A DNA stretch of 64,000 bases. It comes from Sodiomyces alkalinus F11. Lineage: Eukaryota > Ascomycota > Sordariomycetes > Glomerellales > Plectosphaerellaceae. This document shows positions 53,088-64,000 of the stretch, in pieces. The notes beneath the pieces were generated by a model that searched no databases, was not told where the DNA came from, and was given only the letters and a program-made list of their open reading frames with translations. The stretch spans positions 683,649 to 747,648 of the forward strand of contig NW_021167085.1 in assembly GCF_003711515.1 (NCBI RefSeq), in the 5' to 3' direction. The position numbers and the translations under genes were made by a program. Positions within the stretch are counted from its first letter, which is position 1, and every line of letters begins with the position of its first letter.

Positions 53088-55434
53088 ATGGCGCAGCGTC
53101 CTGGTTTTCTCGACTTGCGGTCAAAGTCCAGTGCCTCTAATGTGACAAGTGCATCCAAGCCTCTGCGTTCGCCTCGGCTTCATGTCGCAGGTGAAGTGCC
53201 CCCCGAACTCTCACCTCTCGATGCCTTCGCCATGCAAAGTCGCCTGTTGGCCCGCCAACTGCAAGATACTGATCGGTCGGGACGGCGCATGAGTCGACTC
53301 CCACCCCTCACTCCCGACAGCCCCCTTATCGTCCAGGGCCGGTCCGAGTACTTCCGTTTTATCTCACAGGACTCGTTTTCCGACGCAAGCGTCTCCCCTG
53401 AGCCTCAACAGAGCAGCTTCGGTTTCAGAACTGAAGTCGACGAGGAAACAGAGCGCCCCAAGTCCATGCATCCTCGGATGAGCTGCATCCCCTCTGTGCC
53501 CGACGAGGACAACCCTCTTCCCCCAAAGCCCCTGACCGAACCGATTTGCGGACGCCAATTGAGCCACATCAACGAGAATGAGACGCTGTTCGGCGCGAGA
53601 AGGGAACAATCCCCAGGCCCCATGGAGTCAGCGCCACCGGCAGCCGAAGAACCTTTGGCCCGCCCGCCCCGTCCGCCCTCTCCCCGCCAGCTAACACCAT
53701 TCCATCCCATCTCTTTTTCTTCGTCCCCCGAAAAATTGACAAAGCAGCCGTCTTTCGATGGGGCGGCCTTGGCTCCACCCCGGCCATCGTTTGCAAAAAG
53801 ACCTTCTGCACCAAGCAGCTCGTCCTCTCCACTGGAACCTGCAGAAGAGGACAACGTGATGAGCGCTTCGGTGCATTCACCATCAATTCGAAAGCTCTCA
53901 TCCGCCAGCAGTGCCTTCTCCAGTATGCATGGCGGCTCTCCCGCTCTTGGCTCCACACCTTTCCGGAGATCTGCATCAATGAGCTCCGAAGCTTCACTCC
54001 CCTTGCCTCCACGTTCTTTCAACTTCTCCCGGCCGTTGAGTCGCGCCGGAACTCCCGGCCCCGAGGCCCCATCGCGCCAGGCCTCGTCTGACAGCCAACC
54101 ATCCTTTGTGCTGGCCGACGACGCGGCGCACACTCCAGTGAGCATGACAGGGGAAGGTTTCCCTGATCGCCACGTTGATGATGGGAATTCGGCGGCGCCC
54201 TCTTACATTTATTCCAAATTTTCGCTGCCCAGGGGCAAGAGCATCCAGAGGTCAGATCCGATGGAGAGTGGACTGCAAGTTCGAAGCCAGTCGGAACAGC
54301 CCACTGCCTCTCCGAACAACGTGCAATCAGACTCTACCTGCGCCCCCCCATCTCCACCCACAAGGCCCTCTAGCTCCTCGGGGAACGGACTTGTAGAGAA
54401 CGCCGACTTTACCAAGATGTCTCTTGAGGAGAAAGAACCCACGTCGTTGGGGCTCAACGGTTCCCCGCTGCGGCATTCGTCGACACCCTACCGCCCGTCG
54501 ACGGATGGTGAGAGGATATCCGAGGATACGCCCAGAGGACGGTCTCGGATCTCACCCCATCACGACGCTACCCCATCGAAGACACCCATGTCCGTCTCCA
54601 CGCCCGACTCAACTAGCAAGGCGAAGCCATCCCCGTCTCTGCAGTCGGTGGCACAAACAGCGTCGGGCATGACGGCTGAGGAGCACCTCGCCAAGGGCAT
54701 CGAGTGCCACGAGAACAGTTCTGTCCAAGAGTCCACGTATCATTTTCGGCATGCGGCCAAACTGAACCATCCCACCGGCATGCTTCTTTACGCCTTGGCC
54801 TGTCGTCATGGCTGGGGTATGAAGCCCAACCAACAAGACGGCGTAGAGTGGCTGAGGAAGGCTGCCGAGTCAGTTAGCCTCGAGATTGCCGATGACGAAG
54901 GCCAAATCAAGGACGGTAAACATGTCGACGTTGCTGACAGGAGGACCCGGAAGGCCCAGTTTGCTCTGAGCATCTACGAACTCGGTGTCAGCCACATGAA
55001 CGGCTGGGGCATTGAGCAAGATAAGGCCCTCGCCTTACGGTGCTTTGAGATTGCTGGATGTAAGTGGCACGCGCTTCCTACCCGCTGTACCTGAGCAGTA
55101 ACTAATGCAAATAAATAGCTTGGGGAGATGCGGATGCTTTGGCAGAAGCAGGTTACTGCTACGCCAAAGGCATTGGGCGTAAGAAGAATTTAAAGAAGGC
55201 AGCCAAATTCTATAGAGAGGCTGAGGCCAAAGGGATGAACATGGTGGGCAACAGCTGGTACGTATGATTGGATTTCGCCGGGCAAGGGATGCGGCCTTAA
55301 TACTGACTCCGTGGTATAGGATCCACAAAGCGAAGTATAAGGACGACGAGGGAGACGCACCCAAGGCGGTGAAGAAATCCCGGAGCAAATCTAGAACTCG
55401 CTCAATATTCGGCAAGAAGACTGGCGGCTTGTAA
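53088..55434 (+). CDS. Sel1-repeat protein, Dsf2/Nif1-like
   Basis: Three exons, 53088-55059, 55119-55257 and 55320-55434, encode 741 residues. Joins are EIAG-SWGDADALAEAGYCY and NSW-IHKAKYKDDEG. Residues 1 to about 520 are disordered and rich in Ser/Pro, with PPELSPLDAFAMQSRLLARQ near the start, a conserved fungal motif. Sel1-type helical repeats begin near 530: AEEHLAKGIECHE, GMLLYALACRHGWGMKPNQQ, GVEWLRKAAE, YELGVSHMNGWGIEQDKALA, and AGYCYAKGIGRKKNLKKAAK. The C-terminus is basic (KSRSKSRTRSIFGKKTGGL). The architecture matches yeast Dsf2 and fission yeast Nif1, the latter a mitotic inhibitor that acts on the Nim1/Cdr1 kinase. Function here is inferred from architecture only. The stop codon TAA is the start of a 25-base A run. 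Confidence 0.85.
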
Positions 55435-55457
55435 AAAAAAAAAAAAAAAAAAAAAAA
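55433..55457. repeat. A25 homopolymer overlapping a stop codon
   Basis: Twenty-five A residues run from 55433; the stop codon TAA (55432-55434) of the Sel1-repeat gene takes its two A bases from this run. Length change in the run would not affect the stop. A second, shorter A run lies near 55530-55541. Confidence 0.85.
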
Positions 55458-56419
55458 GTCTTGTTCTAGGATCAGCGTCTCTCGGGAGTTCCGACCAAGA
55501 CGCCTAATAACGAGACGTCGGAGAAGCAACAAAAAAAAAAAGATGGACCATCTCCTCGATTGTCCACCTACCTTAGGGAGTTTTGTCGGCGCAAGGGCGC
55601 TAATATGGCCAAGGCTGCCGCAACTGGGAGCGCATCATTTGGCACGTACGGGTTGGGACGGCTTCTTATTTTATTATTATTATTTTTTTATCTTATTATT
55701 TTTATTTTATTATTCCCCTTTTTTCGGGTTATATCCCGAGGTTCACCTTCAACTTGGACATCTAGACTCTGATGTCTGGACGGAGGGCAGCTTTAGTTTC
55801 TTTTGTACAAAAGTACCTATTTCGGAACATACCCAGCCGTTTTGGCTTTGATTTTACACATCACTTGGTCCCATATCATGCAAGACCGGGCAGAGGTGTT
55901 AATGGAGAGGAATTAGTGATAGGTCTAGTATCTAGGGCTGCGTTGTCGCGTCACACTGTTGGCTGTTTCTCCGGGAAACCTGAATGGGAGTTGATAAAAG
56001 CGCATATGTCCGTTGCATATATCGATTGCATTTAACATTGTCTCTTCCTCGCAATTCGCCCCAAAGTGATCTGGCTATAGGACGGATAGATATGAACAGG
56101 AAAAAAGCCGCTGCCGAAGCTCTCTTGGCAGCTTAGCAGGCCGTTTTGCGCACCTGCTAGTCTAAGAGATGCTTTTGCCACGCGCCTAGCTAACCCCTGT
56201 AAGTATTTGACGCGGATTTCTGAAGGAAGAATTACGAATTGCGAGCATACGACAAAGGGGCCGGTTGGGAATCAGATGCTTGTGTCGGGAGAATAGCCAG
56301 GCCAGTCTTGATAGACCTTCTATTGCAATCGCCGTGTTGTACAATACATCACCAAGAGCTCTTCCCATTCTTTGCCCTCCACACACACACCCCGAGGACG
56401 AGCCGCCGTATATATCACC
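55458..56419. other. Facing 3' ends of the Sel1-repeat gene and pup1
   Basis: It includes an AT-only-rich stretch of TTATTATTATTATTTTTTTA type at about 55668-55718, a probable 3' end formation zone or AT-rich simple repeat. Nothing else resembles a gene. A short CACACACACACC run is near 56381-56392. Confidence 0.45.
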
Positions 56420-57349
56420 TCACGCATCTATCTCCATGGCCTCTTCACCAACCGAGACCTCCGTGACGCTTACGTATCGACCAATATCGTTCTTGGAGAT
56501 GATCTTCTCGTTGAGGACGGCGGTAGTGCCCTTGGGGAAAGCATAGCTCTTCAGCTTGGCGGAGCGCTCGTTGGGGCGGACGAAGCCGCGCTTGAGCTCG
56601 GTCTTGTCGGCGGTGATGACGGCGACGTCGACGTTGCTGCCGGAGCCGAGATCGTTGAAGATGCCGGAGAGGATGGCGTCGCTGCAGAGCTTGACGGCGT
56701 CGTCGCGGCCGAGGTTGGGCTTCCACTGGGACTCGAAGACGGACATGGCGGCGAGGGAGCCGGAGCCCATGGTGACGTAGGGGAGCTTGTCGGTGGAGCC
56801 GTGGGCGTGGACGGTAAAGAGGTGGACGCCGGTAGGGTCGACGCCGGCGACGACGAGGTAGGCGCCGATGTGGCCCTGGTAGCGGAAGAGGTGCTGCTTG
56901 AGCATGGTCATGCAGGTGACGACGCGGGGCTTGCGGCCCGTGGAGAGGGCGTGGAGCTCGAGGTTGGAGGAGATGATGGCGGTGGTGAACTCGGTGTCGG
57001 CGGCGGTGCCGGCGCCCGCGCACCAGATTTGCGGCGCGATGTAGTGCAGCTTCTCGCAGTTCTTGTCGGCGACGATGGGGCCGGAGGTTGCTCTTGTGTC
57101 GGCGGCGATCTGGATGGGAGAGAAGAAGAAGATGGGGTAAGCAACGTAAATTCATGCAATTCACCAGGCGGCCCTGGGACCGGAGGGCAAAGGAATGTCT
57201 GGGTGTTCCAAGGAGAGACAAACCACTACACCGCCGTCAAATATGCATCCCACGATGGTAGTTCCTGTGCTGGTGGCCTTGGGTAGAGGCACACCGCGAG
57301 CATGGAGAGCCGCATTGCGGTTGTAGTTGGTGAAATCGAACCCGGCCAT
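56420..57349 (-). CDS. pup1: Proteasome subunit beta-2 (PUP1), trypsin-like site
   Basis: Two exons, 57349-57224 and 57109-56420, encode 271 residues, joined as [18 protein letters not shown] short propeptide ends at Gly29, so the autocatalytic nucleophile is Thr30 in TSTGTTIVG. The active-site lysine lies in [14 protein letters not shown] and [11 protein letters not shown] follows the central core. The C-terminal extension wraps the neighbouring subunit ([20 protein letters not shown]). Beta-2 gives the trypsin-like activity of the 20S core. Codon use is highly biased to G/C third bases, as expected for an abundant protein, and leaves the opposite strand open as a shadow. Confidence 0.96.
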
Positions 57350-58070
57350 GGTCGCAGGTGCTGGCGTGTCCGTGTCCCTGCAAGCAAGTTGCTGCCAAAC
57401 TGTTTTCCTCTTATTATTCGAATATCGTCTTTTCTGCGTTTCGACGGGCGTTGATGGCGTACAGATGCGGGTGTGGGCGTCGTTAAAGAGCTGGCGGATT
57501 GACTAGGTAGGGGAGTTGTTCGTGAGATGACGAGGCATAGTAGCAGCCTTCTTGTCGAGCAAGTTGGCTGAGGTAGGTACTTTGGAGTTCGTACCGATGT
57601 ACCCAAGTAGCCAGCCTCAGGTACCTAAGGTAAGGTACCATCTTTGTAAAGTAGGTACCTAAGGTAGCCTTAGGCAGCCTGCATGTGGCCCAAGCTCCTT
57701 CCAAACACGTGATGTGATGGTGGGAGACTCTCCGAGCTTGAATTCTTTGTAGAAGTCTCTCTCAGGATCTCAAAAGGTCGTCCAGGCAGTTATTACTCAT
57801 CACTTCAGGCAACATCTACCTCTGCAATACATATATTTCCACGCGTCCGACGTGTAACTTCCTTCGGGCCGTCTGGGCAAACCCTCTTTGCTGTCGCCCC
57901 CGCCGTTATACAGTGGTCAGTTCTGGCAAGAGGGTAGAAGTAAGGGAGAAACAAAAAGCCCCCCGTTCGGGTCAAACCACTCCTCTGTCACTACCATACC
58001 ACCCATCAGCCTTTCTCCGAATGCCAAAGGTCCTGCCAGGCCTTCCTCAGCCGGCTACCTAGCAACAGCC
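57350..58070. promoter_or_regulatory. Divergent pup1/nup159 promoter region
   Basis: It contains the densest GGTACCT cluster in the window: CAGGTACCTAAGGTAAGGTA at about 57618-57637 and GTAGGTACCTAAGGTAGCCT near 57651-57670. A CACGTG box follows at 57706-57711. No coding frame is supported. Confidence 0.45.
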
Positions 58071-61000
58071 ATGGCTTTCGGATTCAGGAGTTCGGGAAAC
58101 GCCATGACGGGAGCCGCGCCAGGGCCTGCCGGCGTCTCTGAAGGCCCCGAACTAGAACTCATCCAAACAGAGGTGCGTCGTTCGGTTCCAGTTCATATTT
58201 GGTTAACCTACGTTGTCTTGCTCATCCTTGTTCACAGGCCCTCGGATTCAAATCGATTGCTGGAGACGCAAAACTCCGCCTTACAACGCCATGGTCCCCT
58301 CCGCCCGCTGACACGGCATCTCTTATAACCATCGCCGCCCGCAAAGGCCTTGTTGCTGCTGCTGGCCCAGACGGTATCGTCACTGCTACGACGGACGCCG
58401 TTCGAAAAGGCTTCGATGGAGAGAAGGAAGGCGATTCCGATGTCCGAGTCTTTCAACCGCAGCTCAAGCTTCCTCTGTCCATGCGCGTATCCCACATCGC
58501 CTTCACTGCCGACGAGACATACCTCTTGCTTTCTGCGGAATCAGGGGGAGGCCTGGCCGTATACGATACCCAATCCCTTCTTCAAGGCAACACCCAGGCG
58601 GCTTTCGAACTAGCGACCAATGGCGAGTCGCTCCGTGCCCTGGCACCCAACCCAACAGCGGAAAAGGCAGACCTCTGCGCCATTGTGACCAACAACGGGA
58701 ACCTACACATGGCCAGTCTCAAGGAGAAAAAAATCAGTAACCCCCTAAAGTCGCAAGTCAGCTGCGTCAGCTGGAGCACGAGGGGAAAGCAGCTTCTTGC
58801 CGGGCTGGCAGACGGGACCATCCACCAGATGACGCCAGAAGGAGAGGCCAAGGCCGAAATTCCGAGACCTCCGAGTGTAACGAATGCCCACGGTATGTTT
58901 GTCTTTCTCTCTCGAAGACTTCGATATCTCTGTTACCTATCGACTAATGCATCTTTAGTGGCCTCCCTTTCCTGGCTGGAAAATCACGTCATCCTCGCCA
59001 TTCACACGAACACAAACGAGTCCCCTCCGTCTTCGACCTACCACATCATTACTCGACAGCCGCCATCCAGCTTCACTTTTCAGAAGATGACCGATCCAGT
59101 GGACCCCTTCGGCGCCGAAAGGGTCCCTCACCACTCCATCATGAGACTCAAAGATTTCCCTCCCAATCTCCAGGACCTTCTCATTGTCGCGTCGACCGCA
59201 TCTCCAGATATCGGCCTGATCAGCAGGTCCAAAACGCCCTTGTCTCCGGACAAGCCTGCCGAGTCCATCTCCAATGTCTTTACCACTACTGAACTCCTAG
59301 ATGACTCCAAGAGGGCTCAACTGCCCATGAGCGAGTCGATGGACAATACCACCGCTGTCGGTGTGGCGCTCGATCTCTCCAGCAAAGACAAAGTCTACAA
59401 GCCTTTGCCTGCAGACGAGGAGATCGAGGAGTCACCGGGACCTCTGCCGGGCTACTGGGTGCTGAACAACGAGGGCGTTCTTTCTTCGTGGTGGATTGTG
59501 TACGAAGACTCCATTCGGCAGGGTACGTCCTACCCGAGCTTGGCCGCCCTTGACGGCTCCGCTCAGACGGCGGCCCCTGCTACTATGTCAGCTCCTGCAG
59601 CTCCGGCTGTCGCACCAGCCGTCGCACCGGCCTTCAGCGCTAGCACAGGCACATCTGCCTTTGGCTCTACGCCAGCATTCGGGGGTTCCAGCGGTCTTGG
59701 GGCGAAACCTTCCCCGTGGGGAACGTCGCAGACCTCAACAGGCACGACCGGAGGACAGCCCTCGACGGCATTTGGCGGTAGTTCATCCGGCAGTGGCCCC
59801 GCCTCTTCCGCTCCCGCCTTTGGCAAGACCAGCGCGCTCGGCTTCGGGCAATCTTCGCAAATCGGCCCGAAGACTTCGCCATGGGGCGCGGCAGGCTCCA
59901 CAGCTCCCAACGCATCCTCGGCCTCGGCTACCCCTGCGTTTGGTCAATCGGGTTTCGGTGCTTTGGGCGGCGGTGCAAACAAGAGCGTCTTCGACAGCAG
60001 TACGAGTAGCAATACTGCTGCCTCGGTCCCCACCTCGGGAGGCTTTGCCGGCTTTGCGGGATCAGGCGGCTTCGCGGCCGCCGGCGCGAACACCAGCGGT
60101 GGTAGTATCTTTTCTAGCAAGCCCTCGTCGGGATCCCCGTTTGGTTCGGCTGCTCAAACCCTCAAGGACTCGAGCACCGCGTTTCCTGCTCCGAAATCCG
60201 GCGGTTCGGGTCTCGCCTTGAACGCGGGTTCCTTCAAGCTTGATAGCTCCTTCAAACCCGATCCCGCGACTAAGGACGACAACGAGAAGCCTTCTTCAGC
60301 TGGGGGCTCGTCGCTGTTTGGTAGCAATTTTGGCGCTGCTCTGGGAGACGCGGCCCAGCAGACGTCGAAAGATGAGGATATGGATACTTCGACGACGCCA
60401 CAACCCACACAAACCAAATCATCTTTTAACCTGGGCGGTGCTCCATCGGCAACCGAGTCCAAGTCCCCGTTCGGCCTGTTCGGATCTCAGTCAAAGGCAC
60501 CTTTTGCCCAGGCAACGGAGACAAAGTCGCCTGGGCTTTTCGGCAGCACTCCGCCGGCTGACCAGAAGACGCCTCCGGCCAAGTCCGCGTTTGGTCTTGG
60601 TAGCACGGAGACTACGCCTCAGGCAAACCCGGCTTTCAGCCTCGGCGGTGCGCAGCCAAAATCTCCGTTTACTCTTAACGGCCATGAGTCTACAACTCCT
60701 ACGACTACTCCTGCGCCGAGTAAATTTGGCTTCCAGACTACTTCCGACACTCCCAAAGGCAGCATCTTCGGCTCCACAGCAACTAGCGGTGGCCTCTTTA
60801 AGACATCCGAGCCTGCGAAACCTGCCGCGGAGGCAAAACACCCCGAGATCAAAGTGGAAAGTCCCGGCGAAGCGCCTCTTCCCCCAGAGTCGACAAGCAG
60901 GAACGCGTATCCTCTCGGAGAGTCCTCGTCCTCGTCCGGTACTTGGACCGATGTAGGTAGCAAGACTTCCAAAGCAGACGATGCGCCACTGCCGCCCGAC

Positions 61001-62562
61001 TTTGTTAAACCTGCGAAGCCTGCGGGGAAGCCACCCTCGCCTCCAGACACACTCTCCACGCCCAAACCATCCACGTCGGGGGGTATCTTCTCATCCCTGT
61101 CGGAGAAGAAACCGGCTTCGTCCACTCCTTCGCAGCCATTCACATTCCCATCAGTCACTCAGGATGCGTACTCGGACAGCTCCGATGAAGGGTCTACCGA
61201 CGGATCACAGCTGGGCGAGGAGGCGCCGCTGCCTCCCGACTTTGTCAAGAAGGCTCCAGTCAAGGAAGCGGCGCAGGTCCCGGCCGTACCAGATAGTGAA
61301 GGCGCCAGCGACCTCGGGGAGGAAGAGGGCGACGCTGAATCTGAGGGCAGCGGTGTTATGGTGGGCAAGGACACCAGCCCGTCCACCACGGGTTTCGCGG
61401 CAACACCCGGGTACACGCCTCAAAGCTCATTCGGTGGAATGTCCGGCAGCACTTTCATCATCCCTCCGGCACAATCCGACATGCCACGTGGCTCGTTGTT
61501 TGGGGAGCTGGGGAGAGCACAGGTGCTGCCGCGGCCAAACGCCACCAGCCCCCGGTCGCCAAGCCCGGTTCGCAGTGCGATACCGAGCAGAGTGTCCCAG
61601 CCAAGCGGCTCACGGTCGGTTAGCGCCCCCGGCATGGCATCGCAGATTCTGGGAGGATCTAGGCGGTCAGGGCATCAGATGGGATTATCTACCGTGGCCA
61701 ACAGGCTGGAGGAGGACCCGCAACTGAGACAACAGAGGCAGGCCCGCTCGAGACGTGAGGCCGAAGAGACAAAGGTGTTGGAGGATGAAGAAGACGATGA
61801 GATTCAGAGGATCCTCGCTTCGGACATGGAGCCAACGCTAGTTCTGGACGACTTCATCGCGCACACCAATGTCGTTCCCTCCTCCCAGGAGACGATTCCG
61901 TCCCAGGTAGAGGCCGTTTACCGAGACATCAACTCGATGATCGACATGCTGGGTCTGAACGCTCGGTCTATGGCAGGTTTCATCCAGGGACATTCGGAGA
62001 ATTATAAAGAAGGCGGCCGACACAAGGAAGATCTGGAGAATCCCGATGACTGGGTCCTGTGTGAAGTCGATGAACTGGGCGACGTACTCGACACGGAACT
62101 AGCCCAGGAGCTCGAAAACGGGAGGGTCCAGGACGTGGAGGGCAAGCTGGAAGCGTGTCACGACCTAACCCGGGAGATGTCGCGGCTCCGGTCGAAGCAG
62201 GAGGATCTCAAGAAGCTCATCACGGTTCGGCTAGACCCAGAGCAGGCCGAAGTCAGCCGGTCGCTGCCCCTTAGCGCGGAGCAAGCGACGCAGCAGAACG
62301 AGCTCCGGCGCGAGTACGGCAAATTCATGCGGCAGCTGGCGGAGGCCGAGGAGACGCTGACGCTGCTCAAGACCAAGCTGGCGCCGATGACGGCGACGTC
62401 GGGCAAGAGCACGGCGAACGTGCCGACGGTCGACGCGGTGATGCGGACCATCCACAAGATGACCAGCATGGCGGAGAAGCGCTCGGGCGACATCGACGTG
62501 CTGGAGAACCAGCTGCGCAAGCTCCGCTTCTCGTCGGCCGACCGCCGTGAAGGCTCGCCTCT

Positions 62563-62593
<31 letters not shown>

Positions 62594-62896
62594 CCGCAGC
62601 GCAACAGCCACAACAACCGTTCGGTCGTCTTCTCCCCCGACTCGGCGGCTGGGGGGTCGCCTCGCGCGTCGACAACGCACAACCCGCCCAACTCGCTCAT
62701 GTCTTCGGTCGCTTCGGCCGGCGGCGGCGGCGGCGGTGGGGCGACGCCGAGGAAGAAGCTGAGCGGGTTCAGCCGCGCGGAGAAGGTAGAACTGATGGAG
62801 AAGAAGGCGAAGCGCCGGGCCGTGCTGGATAAGCTCAAAGCGAACATCAAGAAAAATGGGGTGCAGCCCTGGCCGATGCCCGAGGATACTGAGTAA
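58071..62896 (+). CDS. nup159: Nucleoporin NUP159 (cytoplasmic FG nucleoporin)
   Basis: Three exons, 58071-58172, 58238-58892 and 58959-62896, encode 1564 residues. The first exon supplies MAFGFRSSGNAMTG, joined as LIQTE-ALGFKSIAGD. Residues about 25-420 form the N-terminal beta-propeller that docks the DEAD-box helicase Dbp5 in mRNA export. From about 450 there are many FG, SAFG and GLFG-like repeats (SAFGSTPAFGGSS, KSPFGLFGSQSK). The C-terminal third, from about 1220, is helical and coiled coil (DINSMIDMLGLNARSMAGF, ENQLRKLRFSSADR), which assembles with Nup82 and Nsp1. Three Pro-rich motifs, APLPPDFVK twice and a related EAPLPPES, lie near 889, 926 and 1007. The second intron is 66 nt without stops and could be retained in frame. 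Confidence 0.93.
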
Positions 62897-64000
62897 GGGT
62901 TGGTACAGGAGGGGAGAAAAGCAGGCCTCCTATTGAACTGGCTGAGGCTTGGTTGGATCTGCCATGGGTGGAATGTATGACTAGGGGGGATCACCGGGAT
63001 GCTTCGTGGCGATGATGGGCAGCAGGGCGGGGACCAGAACCAGAACCAGAACCAGAACCAGGGAGCCTGGAGTCTGGGCCACTGGGGTACGCGTTGTATT
63101 TTATTGTGTGGATGTTCTGTATTAGGATGTAGTAGGCTTCTTTACGCCGTACAGTCGTAATTTTTCATTCTGAGCATCGATCGAGTAAAAAACCTTTCGA
63201 GGCTCCTTTAGAGTGTGGTCGTGTCTCGGTAGGTAAGGTTGTAATGTGATGATCCTACGATGGCCGCTCTCTCAACCACTGCGGCTGCGGGAGGAGGCTC
63301 TCTTGTCTTCTAGAATGCGAGATGTTTCTGGTTTCTTTGGGATTTTTTGGGGCACAAAAGGAAATTTGCTCCCTAGTAAAAATAGACATAGTACTGTCTT
63401 TATGGCACAATGCTGAGCCAATACTTGTCTCTGTCTCTACCACTGCGGTGACTATGGGACTTTCAGCTACTAAATAGGGTGTTTAGAACTGTAGTGATTA
63501 ACTTGACCTTACTGTCATTCAGTTTGAAGCGATCACGATATACGGATAAAACCTCCTTGTTAACTAACCCTTTAAGAGTCTCTCACAACTGTTCTCTTTA
63601 GATTTGAAACTTTCCGTTTGGTTTGGAAACGGCCCATCATACATTTTTAAGTGCCTATTTCTGTATACTCTTCACACTTTCACTATTATTTTCTGTTAAA
63701 GTAGCGCCGTATCAAGACCCCTCGGGCCTCGGGCCTCGGACCAGCACCACCCTAAGTATGTATCACTTTGGACGAGCCACCGGGAAGGAGTGGTTAGCAC
63801 GAGTACGAGTGGGTATGACTAAGGTATGTATCAGTAAGGTAGGAACCTGATATATTTTAACCCCCTATATGATGTCACGGGAATACCTGCGATGGGAGGG
63901 CAGGCAGTTGGAGACAAGGGATTGCTGCCGCACGAAGAACCCCCGTTTCTTCTGCCTCTCTACCCCGCCAACATCCGAGGCTATTACGTCTTTTTACTCC
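62897..64000. other. Downstream flank of nup159, non-coding to window end
   Basis: It starts with the nup159 3' region, including TTGTATTTTATTGTGTGGAT near 63094-63113 as a possible polyadenylation zone. No reading frame longer than about 75 codons looks real. Near 63715-63740 there is CTCGGGCCTCGGGCCTCGGA, a short duplication. Confidence 0.4.
63033..63062. repeat. (CCAGAA) hexanucleotide tandem repeat
   Basis: About five perfect units of CCAGAA run from 63033 to 63062 in the 3' flank of nup159. It is non-coding and of a type prone to length change. Confidence 0.8.

Noticed and set aside
55432..55457. Sel1-repeat gene as a retroposed cDNA because of the poly(A)
   Set aside because: The gene keeps two introns with standard splice sites, so a complete cDNA insertion is excluded.
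1..64000. CRISPR arrays, prokaryotic operons, insertion sequences, rRNA, tRNA
   Set aside because: Spliceosomal introns and gene content are eukaryotic; no regularly spaced repeats, inverted terminal repeats with target duplications, rRNA segments or convincing tRNA cloverleaf were seen by eye. A tRNA scan could not be run.

Overview
The window looks like a chromosomal segment from a filamentous ascomycete, most likely a Sordariomycete. Genes carry short introns (roughly 50-200 nt) with GTAAGT/GTATGT-type donors and CTAAC/CTGAC branch sites. Coding regions are GC-rich with strong third-position GC, and the proteins match Pezizomycotina housekeeping families. All gene models were built by hand from reading frames, splice signals and protein continuity. 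Nothing was searched against a database.

Layout: 1-1765 is a degenerate, TpA-rich repeat-like stretch plus upstream sequence. From 1.8 to 16.2 kb lie a RhoGAP, rrs1 (60S assembly), mS29/DAP3 (mitoribosome), mcm7 (replicative helicase) and pex1 (peroxisomal AAA ATPase). From 16.4 to 22.9 kb is a small accessory island: an OTT_1508-like deaminase gene, a 1.8-kb stretch of apparently decayed sequence, an SRPK-like kinase broken by an in-frame TAG, and a relic resembling the Ste20-type kinase encoded 8 kb further on. From 23 to 49.5 kb is a dense housekeeping block: rpc40, uba3, tel2, a germinal-centre kinase, lcl3, the complex I 49-kDa subunit, coq6, src1/heh1, atp4, noc4, erv46 and a CstF64/Rna15-like gene. 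From 49.5 to 53 kb is a gene desert. Then come a Sel1-repeat Dsf2/Nif1-like gene, pup1 (proteasome beta-2) and nup159. The last kilobase is non-coding.

Strands alternate almost perfectly along the window, so most promoters are shared by divergent pairs (rrs1/mS29, mcm7/pex1, uba3/tel2, lcl3/nuo49, coq6/src1, atp4/noc4, erv46/cstF64, pup1/nup159). Several genes serve connected processes: complex I and ubiquinone synthesis (nuo49 next to coq6), ribosome production (rrs1, noc4, rpc40, mS29), and ubiquitin-like conjugation and proteolysis (uba3, pup1).

Most unusual observations: uba3 needs a 6-nt microexon plus a GC-AG intron to read its conserved nucleotide-binding motif; the mcm7 promoter has three AACGCG boxes at an exact 11-bp period; and the accessory island interrupts an otherwise conserved-looking block. 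No CRISPR array, rRNA or convincing tRNA was seen. There is a 40-base assembly gap at 6277-6316.
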